Assembly (NCBI GenBank): GCA_963511305.1
Contig: CAUPIJ010000035.1
Coordinates: forward strand, 1-16,239
Source of the DNA: Propionimicrobium sp963511305
GTDB lineage: Bacteria; Actinomycetota; Actinomycetes; Propionibacteriales; Propionibacteriaceae
Reading direction: 5' to 3'
DNA: 16,239 nucleotides
Shown here piece after piece: positions 5,884 through 12,600 of the stretch (the first letter of the stretch is position 1; every line of letters begins with the position of its first letter). The notes below the pieces were generated by a model. It made no database searches. It had not been told where the DNA came from and saw nothing but the letters and a program-made list of their open reading frames with translations. A program made the translations under genes and the position numbers.

Positions 5884-6801
5884 GTGAAAAACGATTTTGT
5901 TTACGCTCTGCCGGGAGTGATCCAGAGCAAGGACAATAGAGGCTCAAGAAATAGGCTGGCCAAGGCGCTTCGAGAAAACGAACTCGTCAAGGTTTTGCCG
6001 GGCATCTATGCGTTAGCGCACTTGGCGAACGACGTGCGAGCTTTGGCAGCTGCTGCGACACTCTACGAGCCAAACTGCATTCTCACCGGACGGATTGCGG
6101 CGAAATTGCAGTTCATGGCTGATCTCAAAGTGGATGTGGTTACCGCATCAGTGGACTCTGCACAGTTCAAGATTCCGAAATACGCCAAGTTTCAGTTCAA
6201 GAGAAGAAAGCTGCCAGCGGAGCTGAAGAGGCCGTGGTGTAAAGGGTTTGTAGTTCTGCCGGAAGTCGCGGTCTTTCAGATGGCCGCTGATAACGATTTT
6301 TCCGGTCTATGCGATGGATTGCGAAAGTCTGCCGTCAGCATTGAATCGCTGAAGAAAGCTGAGCAGAAACTGAAAACCTGCTCTCGCTTGAGAACCTCGC
6401 TCTGCCTTGAAAAAGCTGAAGGAAATCCGTGGTCGGTTGCAGAAGTCGAAATGCAGGATGTGTTGAGGGGCGAGGGCATCAATGGGTGGGTCGGCAACCG
6501 CATGATTCGCGTTGCTGACAGAAATGTGGCTCCCGATATTGCCTTTCACGAACGAAAGGTGGCGCTAGAGATCGACAGCGAAGAGTTTCACCACAATCTC
6601 GATTCTTTTCACGAGGACAGGGCCCGCCACAATTTGCTCGTCGCTGAGGGTTGGATCGTGCTGCACGCTACTCCCAGGATGGTCAGGGAGCGTCCGGAGG
6701 AAATTGTCGAGCAGTTGAAGGCTGCGTTATGGCAGAGGGTAGGCGTGACAAATTCAACATTTCAAAATCGGAAAAGCGGGCGTAAAATGCGTTTGCCCTA
6801 G
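5884..6801 (+). CDS. AbiEi-like winged-helix and DUF559/Vsr-like PD-(D/E)XK nuclease protein
   Basis: The 305-residue product has two parts. Residues about 1-60 resemble the winged-helix N-terminus found in AbiEi-type antitoxin/regulator proteins (SRNRLAKALRENELVKVLPGIYALA, split here at 21-45). Residues about 183-283 resemble DUF559, a Vsr-like PD-(D/E)XK fold. P217-D218, then E229 and D231 in VALEID, give the likely metal site, followed by the family pattern of basic residues and GWIVLHATPRMV. The natural domain seems to end near residue 283. Residues 288-305 (VTNSTFQNRKSGRKMRLP) and the stop come from repeat copy 2. An in-frame stop immediately precedes the GTG at 5884, and no Shine-Dalgarno is visible, so the true start may be later or the mRNA leaderless. 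No AbiEii toxin gene is adjacent. It could be a homing-type or defence nuclease; activity is not shown. Confidence 0.82.
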   Translation: MKNDFVYALPGVIQSKDNRGSRNRLAKALRENELVKVLPGIYALAHLANDVRALAAAATLYEPNCILTGRIAAKLQFMADLKVDVVTASVDSAQFKIPKYAKFQFKRRKLPAELKRPWCKGFVVLPEVAVFQMAADNDFSGLCDGLRKSAVSIESLKKAEQKLKTCSRLRTSLCLEKAEGNPWSVAEVEMQDVLRGEGINGWVGNRMIRVADRNVAPDIAFHERKVALEIDSEEFHHNLDSFHEDRARHNLLVAEGWIVLHATPRMVRERPEEIVEQLKAALWQRVGVTNSTFQNRKSGRKMRLP

Positions 6802-6862
6802 TCAACGAGCTTTCATTAGTTGCCGGGCGCGAAAAGCTCAGTTGAAATGTTGAATTTGTCAC
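6745..6862. repeat. 118-bp terminal-inverted-repeat element, copy 2
   Basis: Perfect 19-bp terminal inverted repeats lie at 6745-6763 and 6844-6862. GGC flanks both sides (6742-6744, 6863-6865), as at copy 1, so GGC is either a target preference, a 3-bp duplication or part of the element. An internal stem GAGCTTT/AAAGCTC (6807-6813/6833-6839) is only partly kept in copy 1. The left 57 bp code for the C-terminus of the nuclease gene. On the minus strand the whole element is open in one frame, as in copy 1. Confidence 0.93.
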
Positions 6863-6888
6863 GGCAACAACAAGTGGGGTTGCCGATT

Positions 6889-6916
6889 TTGCCACAGGCA
6901 CGGGATCTTCTATAGT
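6889..6916 (+). promoter_or_regulatory. rplJ promoter
   Basis: TTGCCA (6889-6894), a 16-bp spacer and TATAGT (6911-6916) make a good promoter, with start at about 6923. The -35 begins only 26 bp after the end of repeat copy 2, so the mobile unit borders this promoter directly. Confidence 0.65.
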
Positions 6917-6922
6917 TGTTCG

Positions 6923-7034
6923 GAGCCGTAGACCGCTGGTGGAGACTTAAAGCGAAAGCGCCCGCGCAGGTGACCGATTCTCGTGACATTCTGTCACGTA
7001 CGCCCGGGCATCTGTGCGCCGGGTTTTTCTTTTT
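6923..7034 (+). promoter_or_regulatory. L10-type leader of rplJ
   Basis: The leader begins near GTAGACCGCTGGTGG and continues through AGCGAAAGCG and GCGCAGGTGACCG. This resembles the L10 leader, in which L10 (with L7/L12) binds a mimic of its 23S site and represses the operon. A perfect seven-pair hairpin (6982-6988/6992-6998, loop TTC) follows, then an intrinsic terminator. The order suggests control by transcription attenuation. Recognition is from memory of the class, not from a covariance search. Confidence 0.7.
7003..7034 (+). terminator. Attenuator terminator in the rplJ leader
   Basis: CCCGGGCA (7003-7010) pairs with TGCGCCGGG (7015-7023), leaving one bulged G, with the loop TCTG and the tail TTTTTCTTTTT. 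It lies 43 bases before the rplJ start, inside the transcript, so it should act as an attenuator, not as an operon end. Confidence 0.8.
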
Positions 7035-7076
7035 CCACCAACGCAATGCGGCGCTAATGAAGTGGAAGGAGAACCA

Positions 7077-7697
7077 ATGGCGAGGCCAGATAAGGCAGCT
7101 GCCGTTGCGGAGCTAAAGGAAAAATTTAGCACTTGCAACGCTGCTGTACTGACTGAATACCGTGGTCTGACCGTTGCTGAGCTGAAAGATCTTCGCCAGC
7201 AGCTGGGTGCGGACACGAGCTACGCCGTTGCGAAGAACACGCTTACCGCTATCGCTGCTAAGGAAGCCGGCATCGAAGGTCTCGACGACCAGCTGACCGG
7301 CCCAACCGCTATCGCCTTTATCAACGGCGATATCGCAGTGGCTAGCAAGACCATGCGTGACTTCGCAAAGGAACAGCCGCTTCTGATTGTTAAGGGTGCT
7401 GTGCTCGAGGGCAAGGTTATGGACGCCGAAACGGCGAAGAAGCTTGCCGATCTCGAGTCTCGCGAGGTGCTGCTGTCCAAGATGGCTGGCGCTATGAAGG
7501 CCAGCATGAGCAAGGCTGCTGCCACCTTCGTCGCCCCGCTGACCAAGGCTGCTCGCCTGGTCGGTGCCCTAGAGACCAAGGCCAAGGAAGATCCGTCGGT
7601 TATCGGCGGTGCAGGCCAGGCTGATCAGAAGCCAGAGGCTGCAGAAGCAAAAGAAGAATCTACCGATGTGGCGGCCGATTCCGCCGCGAGCGAATAA
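7077..7697 (+). CDS. rplJ: 50S ribosomal protein L10
   Basis: L10 is the base of the stalk that carries L7/L12 dimers and recruits translation factors. The ATG at 7077 follows GGAAGGAG; the longer in-frame extension to 7014 would read through the leader terminator and is not accepted. From this start the protein has 206 residues. The N-terminal rRNA-binding part includes ELKEKFSTCNAAVLTEYRGLTV and YAVAKNTL. The C-terminal helix that binds L7/L12 is followed by an acidic Ala/Glu-rich tail of about 35 residues. rplL starts 25 bases downstream, so they share the transcript. Confidence 0.97.
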   Translation: MARPDKAAAVAELKEKFSTCNAAVLTEYRGLTVAELKDLRQQLGADTSYAVAKNTLTAIAAKEAGIEGLDDQLTGPTAIAFINGDIAVASKTMRDFAKEQPLLIVKGAVLEGKVMDAETAKKLADLESREVLLSKMAGAMKASMSKAAATFVAPLTKAARLVGALETKAKEDPSVIGGAGQADQKPEAAEAKEESTDVAADSAASE

Positions 7698-7721
7698 TAA
7701 CTAAGAAAGGACGCCACCATA

Positions 7722-8120
7722 ATGGCTAAATTGAGCACTGAAGAACTGCTCGCGCAGTTCAAGGAAATGACCCTGATTGAGCTTTCCGAATTCGTTAAGG
7801 CTTTCGAGGAAGAGTTCGACGTTGAGGCTGCCGCCCCGGTTGCTGCTGTTGCCGCTGCCGCTCCGGCCGCTGCCGGCGGCGAGGCCGCTGCCGCTGCCGA
7901 CGACGCTGACGCCGAGGTTGACGTTATCCTCGAGTCCTTCGGCTCCAACAAGATCGCCGTCATCAAGGAGGTTCGTGGCCTGACCGGTCTCGGCCTGAAG
8001 GATGCCAAGGATCTGGTTGAGGGCGCTCCGAAGCCGGTTCTCGAGAAGGCTAAGAAGGAAGACGCCGACAAGGCTAAGGCTGCTCTGGAAGAAGCAGGCG
8101 CAACCGTCTCCTTCAAGTAG
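7722..8120 (+). CDS. rplL: 50S ribosomal protein L7/L12
   Basis: L7/L12 is the multi-copy stalk protein that contacts elongation factors. The 132-residue product shows the N-terminal dimerization/L10-binding helices (LSTEELLAQFKEMTLIELSEFVKAFEEEF). These are followed by an Ala-rich flexible hinge (about 35-64) and the factor-binding C-terminal domain (VDVILESFGSNKIAVIKEVR and LGLKDAKDLVEGAPKPV). The ATG follows AAGAAAGGA (7703-7711). The gene ends at a long terminator stem, so rpoBC are not simply a continuation of this transcript. Confidence 0.98.
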   Translation: MAKLSTEELLAQFKEMTLIELSEFVKAFEEEFDVEAAAPVAAVAAAAPAAAGGEAAAAADDADAEVDVILESFGSNKIAVIKEVRGLTGLGLKDAKDLVEGAPKPVLEKAKKEDADKAKAALEEAGATVSFK

Positions 8121-8131
8121 TTTCTACTTAG

Positions 8132-8229
8132 ATAATCGCCCGATACTGAACTGCTCCCCATTAGCCGGACTGAAAAAATCAGGTTCTGACTAGCGGGGAA
8201 GCAGGTCAGGGGAGGGCGATTATTTTTTT
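8132..8229 (+). terminator. Very long terminator stem after rplL
   Basis: ATAATCGCCC (8132-8141) pairs perfectly with GGGCGATTAT (8214-8223), followed by a T-run to 8229. Inside, after an internal loop, 8146-8159 pairs with 8195-8209 with one mismatch and one bulge, and CTGA/TCAG (8170-8173/8179-8182) closes an A5 loop. The total is a rod of over 90 nt, far larger than a plain terminator. In E. coli the rplL-rpoB gap holds an attenuator and an RNase III site; a similar double use here is possible. Confidence 0.88.
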
Positions 8230-8328
8230 ATTCAACTTTGCTAACTATCCTTCTTGTAACCGCTGGATAACTGCGTCCAACGGGAGCCCGAATCGAATAA
8301 TTCCTAATGGCGCCGAGAGTGATGTGAA

Positions 8329-9237
8329 ATGAACTTTTCAGGACTGACCGTTTTGGTCACCGGCGCGGGCGGTTCGATTGGTTCCGAGGTTGCTCTGCTG
8401 CTGCATCAGAGCGGTGCGAGGGTGGTGCTGTTAGATCGCGACGAGTCGCTCCTGCACGCCACCCAGCTGAAAATGGCCGGCCGCGCTGATCTTGGTGACG
8501 GTGACGTCGTGCTCGCCGACATTCGCGATGAGGCCGCCATCTGTCGGGCTTTTAAGCAGATTCGGCCTGATGCGGTCATCCATTCGGCTGCTCTGAAGCA
8601 CGTTTCTGCTCTGGAAAAATTCCCCTTCGAGGGTTGGCAGACGAACGTGGTCGGCACGCTTAACGTGCTCAAATCGTGCCTCGAAAGTGGCGTCGAGCGC
8701 GTGGTGAACGTCTCGACTGACAAGGCCGCAGACCCAGAATCCGTTCTAGGCAAGACGAAGATGATCGCCGAGCAACTCACCGCCTGGGCGGCCGACCAGG
8801 CCCCAGGGAAACACCTTGTCAGCGTCAGGTTCGGCAACGTCATCGGCTCTCGCGGCTCGGTCTTCGAGACCTGGCGCGCCCAGATCTCCCGCGGCGGGCC
8901 ACTGACGCTCAGCGACGAGAACGCGATGCGGTATTTCATCTCCGTCAGGCAGGCGGCAGAGGCGTTGCTGTCATCAACGACTCGCGGAAAGTCGGGTCAG
9001 GTGTTGGTCATGAGAATGGCAGATCCGATCCGCGTCGGTGACGTGGCCAGGCAGCAAATCGCCAGCTCCGGCAAGAATGTTGAGATCATCGAGACGGGTC
9101 TGCAGCAAGGGGAGAAGCTGTCCGAAATTCTCGTCGGGCGGCAGGAGGAGGTCGTGGCTCAGGACGAGCTGTTCAGCTATCTGAATACTGCGATCCTGCG
9201 TCCCGACGAGTTGGAGTTTGATCGGCTCGGCGAATAG
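8329..9237 (+). CDS. FlaA1/CapD-like SDR nucleotide-sugar dehydratase/epimerase
   Basis: The 302-residue protein is an extended short-chain dehydrogenase of the polysaccharide biosynthesis (CapD/FlaA1) family. Such soluble enzymes act on UDP-GlcNAc-type sugars, usually as 4,6-dehydratases, to make sugars for capsule or glycans. The Rossmann motif TGAGGSIGSE is at 11-20, HSAALKHV at 85-92, STDKA at 129-133, RFGNVIGSRGSV at 167-178, and QQGEKLSEIL at 259-268. D131, K132 and K144 of the active site are present. The usual Tyr (Met in some members) of YxxxK is Leu140. There are no membrane segments, unlike PglF or full CapD. The Shine-Dalgarno is weak (GAGAG, far upstream). It lies alone between rplL and rpoB, with no other sugar genes in the window. 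The exact substrate is unknown. Confidence 0.87.
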   Translation: MNFSGLTVLVTGAGGSIGSEVALLLHQSGARVVLLDRDESLLHATQLKMAGRADLGDGDVVLADIRDEAAICRAFKQIRPDAVIHSAALKHVSALEKFPFEGWQTNVVGTLNVLKSCLESGVERVVNVSTDKAADPESVLGKTKMIAEQLTAWAADQAPGKHLVSVRFGNVIGSRGSVFETWRAQISRGGPLTLSDENAMRYFISVRQAAEALLSSTTRGKSGQVLVMRMADPIRVGDVARQQIASSGKNVEIIETGLQQGEKLSEILVGRQEEVVAQDELFSYLNTAILRPDELEFDRLGE

Positions 9238-9322
9238 CCAACCGCTCATCTTCTTAATCCTGCCTGCTAGTTGCGTATACGAGTATTGAACCCGGCACAG
9301 ATTAAGATTTCGGGAGAGCAAA

Positions 9323-9338
9323 ATTAGAGTTCTCTAAT
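9323..9338. other. Inverted repeat upstream of the rpoB promoter
   Basis: ATTAGAGTTCTCTAAT is a 7-2-7 perfect inverted repeat, followed at 9339-9346 by the palindrome CCGATCGG. It lies 43 bp before the rpoB -35 element. It has operator-like symmetry, and no regulator can be named. Bases 9238-9380 hold nothing else that I can support. Confidence 0.35.
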
Positions 9339-9380
9339 CCGATCGGCTGACTATTTTTCGTTAAATTCAGCCCCTAGTCC

Positions 9381-9409
9381 TTGGAATTGCGCGCGTTAGT
9401 GACTACAGT
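9381..9409 (+). promoter_or_regulatory. rpoB promoter
   Basis: TTGGAA (9381-9386) and TACAGT (9404-9409) are separated by exactly 17 bp, a good sigma-70-type match. Start would be near 9416, giving a leader of about 205 nt before the TTG start of rpoB. Confidence 0.68.
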
Positions 9410-9415
9410 CATGTT

Positions 9416-9620
9416 TTGTTCAGTGCAGAGCAGTTCGTCAAAGGCCTTCAGGCTGCGGCGAGCGCCAACCGACAGTGGAAACATTGCCGGCGGTTTTGCT
9501 ATCCAGATTTGCAGATAGCAGCGATTTTGGTTAGAGTCAATCCTTGCCCTAACGCTTTTACCTGCCCGATTTGACTCGGGTTGTTCAGCGTGCACTGAAC
9601 CTTCTTGGAAGGATTGCATC
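9416..9620 (+). promoter_or_regulatory. Structured rpoB 5' leader with long-range closing stem
   Basis: GTTCAGTGCA (9418-9427), at the expected 5' end, is perfectly complementary to TGCACTGAAC (9591-9600), which ends six bases before the GGAAGGA site (9607-9613). Within it are AACCG/CGGTT enclosing CAGTG-GAAA-CATTG (9467-9495, a GNRA loop), TGCTATC/GATAGCA (9497-9503/9514-9520), GTTAG/CTAAC (9530-9534/9549-9553), and CCCGA/TCGGG (9565-9569/9576-9580). GTTCAG occurs again at 9583-9588 and can pair locally with CTGAAC (9595-9600), an alternative to the long-range stem. The layout suggests a switch; no function is known. Confidence 0.55.
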
Positions 9621-12600
9621 TTGGCCGCCTTGCGCAATGCCTCGAAGAATAGAAATGTTATCTCGCCTAGCGGGCGTATCTCCTTTGCGAAGATCGCCGA
9701 GCCGCTAGAGGTACCGAATCTGCTAGATCTGCAGATCAAGTCTTTCAACTGGTTGGTCGGTAATGCCGACTGGCAGGCTGAAGTGGACGAAGCCCTCGCA
9801 GAGGGTCGGACCGACGTCAATACTGTTTCAGGCCTCGAAGAAGTCTTCAAAGAGATTTCGCCTATCGAGGATTTTGCTCAGACCATGTCTCTGAGCTTCC
9901 GCGATTACCGCTTTGAAAACCCGAAGTACTCGGTAGAGGAATGTAAAGACCGCGACGCCACCTACGCATCGCCACTGTTCGTCACTGCGGAGTTCATGAA
10001 TAACGAATCTGGCGAGATCAAGAGCCAGACCGTTTTCATTGGTGACTTCCCGCTGATGACGGATAAGGGAACTTTCATCATCACCGGCACCGAGCGAGTG
10101 GTTGTTAGCCAGCTGGTTCGCTCGCCGGGTGTTTACTACGAGATCCTGCCTGACAAGACCTCCGACAAGGACATCTACTCTTGTAAGGTGATCCCGTCGC
10201 GTGGCGCTTGGCTGGAGTTCGAGATCGACAAGCGCGACACCGTCGGCGTGCGTCTTGACCGCAAGCGTAAGCAGAATGTCACGGTGCTGCTGAAGGCTCT
10301 GGGCTGGACCGAGGATCGCATCCTAGAGGAGTTCGGTCAGTACGAGTCCATGCGCATGACGCTGGAGAAGGACACCGTCACTACCACCGACGAAGCCCTG
10401 CTCGACATCTACAAGCGCCTACGTCCGGGCGAGCCCCCGGCGCGCGAGGCTGCGCAGACGCTGCTCAATAACTACTACTTCAACGACAAGCGCTACGACC
10501 TGGCCAAGGTTGGTCGCTACAAGATCAACCAGAAGCTCGGCCTGAACCTGCCGTTCGACCAGCGCGTGTTGACCATGGACGACATCGTCGCCGCGATTCA
10601 CTACATCTGTGCGCTGCACGAGGGCGTTGACGAGATCACCAACTCTGACGGAGTCGAGATCCTCGTCGAGGCCGACGACATCGACCACTTCGGCAACCGC
10701 CGCCTGCGCACCGTCGGCGAGCTGGTGCAAAACCAGCTTCACACCGGCATGGGTCGCATGGAGCGCGTGGTTCGTGACCGCATGTCCACGCAGGACGTTG
10801 ACTCGATCACTCCGCAGTCGCTGATCAACATTCGTCCAGTGACGGCCGCGCTGAAGGAGTTCTTCGGCACCTCGCAGCTGAGCCAGTTCATGGATCAGAA
10901 CAACCCGCTGGCTGAGATGACGCACAAGCGTCGTCTGTCCGCGCTGGGGCCCGGCGGCCTGAGCCGCGACCGCGCCGGCATGGAGGTCCGTGACGTTCAC
11001 CCGTCGCACTACGGCCGCATGTGCCCGATTGAGACCCCGGAAGGCCCGAACATTGGCCTGATCGGTTCGCTGGCTACCTTCGCCCGCGTCAACGCGTTCG
11101 GCTTCATCGAGACCCCGTACCGCAAGGTTGTGGACGGCAAGGTGACCGATCAGATCGACTACCTGACGGCTTCCGAGGAAGACCGCTACAACATCGCTCA
11201 GGCCAACTCCGATCTGAACCCCGATGGCTCGTTCGTTAACGATCGCGTCACCGTCCGCGTTCGCTTCGGTGACGTCGACGAGGTTCCTCCGAGCGATGTC
11301 GGCTACATGGACGTTTCGCCGCGCCAGATGGTATCGGTGGCCACCGCCCTGATTCCGTTCCTTGAGCACGACGACGCGTCGCGAGCCCTGATGGGCGCCA
11401 ACATGCAGCGCCAGGCTGTTCCGTTGATCAAGACCGAGGCCCCGTACGTGGGCACCGGTATGGAATACCGCACTGCCACGGACGTCGGCGACGTCATCAT
11501 GGCCAACAAGACCGGAACCGTAACCGACGTTTCGGCCGACATGATCGAGATCGCCAACGACGACGGCACTTACCAGATCTTCCGTCTGGACAAGTTCCAC
11601 CGCTCGAACGCGGGCACTTGCGTTAACCAGCGCCCGATCGTCCACGTCGGTCAGCACATCGAGCCGGGCACCCCGCTCGCCGATGGCCCGTCCACCGACA
11701 ACGGCGAGCTCGCGCTCGGCCGCAACCTGCTGTGCGCGTTCATGCCTTGGGAAGGCCTCAACTATGAGGACGCCATCATCATCAGCCAGCGCGTGGTTAG
11801 CGAAGACCTGCTCACCTCGATCCACATCGAGGAGCACGAGGTCGATGCCCGCGACACCAAGCTGGGTCCCGAGGAGATTACCCGCGACATCCCGAACGTT
11901 TCCGATGACATGCTCGCCAATCTCGACGAGCGCGGCATCGTCCGCATCGGCGCCGAGGTGACCACCGGCGATATCCTGGTCGGCAAGGTCACCCCGAAGG
12001 GCGAGACCGAGCTGACCCCGGAGGAGCGTCTGCTGCGTGCGATCTTCGGCGAGAAGGCTCGCGAGGTTCGCGACACCTCGATGAAGGTTCCGCACGGCGA
12101 AACCGGCATCGTGATCGGCGTCCGTGTCTTCGACCGCGATGAGTCCGACGACGAAATGCCGCCAGGCGTAAACCAGATGGTTCGCGTTTACGTTGCCCAG
12201 AAGCGCAAGGTTCAGGAGGGCGATAAGCTCGCTGGCCGCCACGGTAACAAGGGCGTCATTTCGAAGGTGCTGCCGGTCGAGGACATGCCGTTCCTCGAGG
12301 ACGGCACCCCGGTTGACATCATCCTCAACCCGCTCGGCGTGCCTAGCCGAATGAACCTCGGCCAGGTGCTCGAGTTGCACCTCGGCTGGATCGCACATTC
12401 CGGTTGGGATCTTGAAGGCGTCGAGGGAGAGTGGGCTGACCGCCTGCGCGAGGTCGGTCTCGGCCACGTCGAGCCGGGTGCTCGCATCGCTACTCCGGTC
12501 TTCGATGGTGCCAACGAGGAGGAGATCACCGGTCTGCTGGCCAACGGCCTGCCCACCGAGGACGGCCTCAAGCTGGTCGGCCCCAACGGGCGCGCCACCG

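Larger units (their letters stand above)
5701..6862 (+). mobile_element. Putative nuclease-bearing mobile unit between rplA and rplJ
   Basis: Two 118-bp elements in direct orientation, each with 19-bp terminal inverted repeats, bracket a single gene for a winged-helix/PD-(D/E)XK protein. The unit is 1162 bp. It sits between the rplA terminators and the rplJ promoter, where most actinobacteria have only a short spacer. The cargo gene is visibly poorer in GC and uses more AAA/TTT codons than its ribosomal-protein neighbours. No transposase is present. Mobility is inferred from layout; the repeats could instead be unrelated insertions next to an acquired gene. Confidence 0.6.

Noticed and set aside
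5456..5947. Minus-strand 163-codon frame across rplA end and repeat copy 1
   Set aside because: It runs through the rplA terminators and only reflects the open frame of the repeat. There is no start signal or domain.
5698..6865. Clear target-site duplication of the whole unit
   Set aside because: GGC occurs on both sides of each repeat copy, so it cannot be told apart from target preference or element sequence, and three bases are too few to prove a duplication.
7014..7076. N-terminal extension of rplJ by 21 codons
   Set aside because: It would begin inside the leader terminator stem. ATG 7077 has a strong Shine-Dalgarno and gives the normal L10 N-terminus.
10872..10964. Rifampicin-resistance mutation in rpoB
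   Set aside because: Residues equivalent to M. tuberculosis Q429, D435, H445 and S450 are all wild type.
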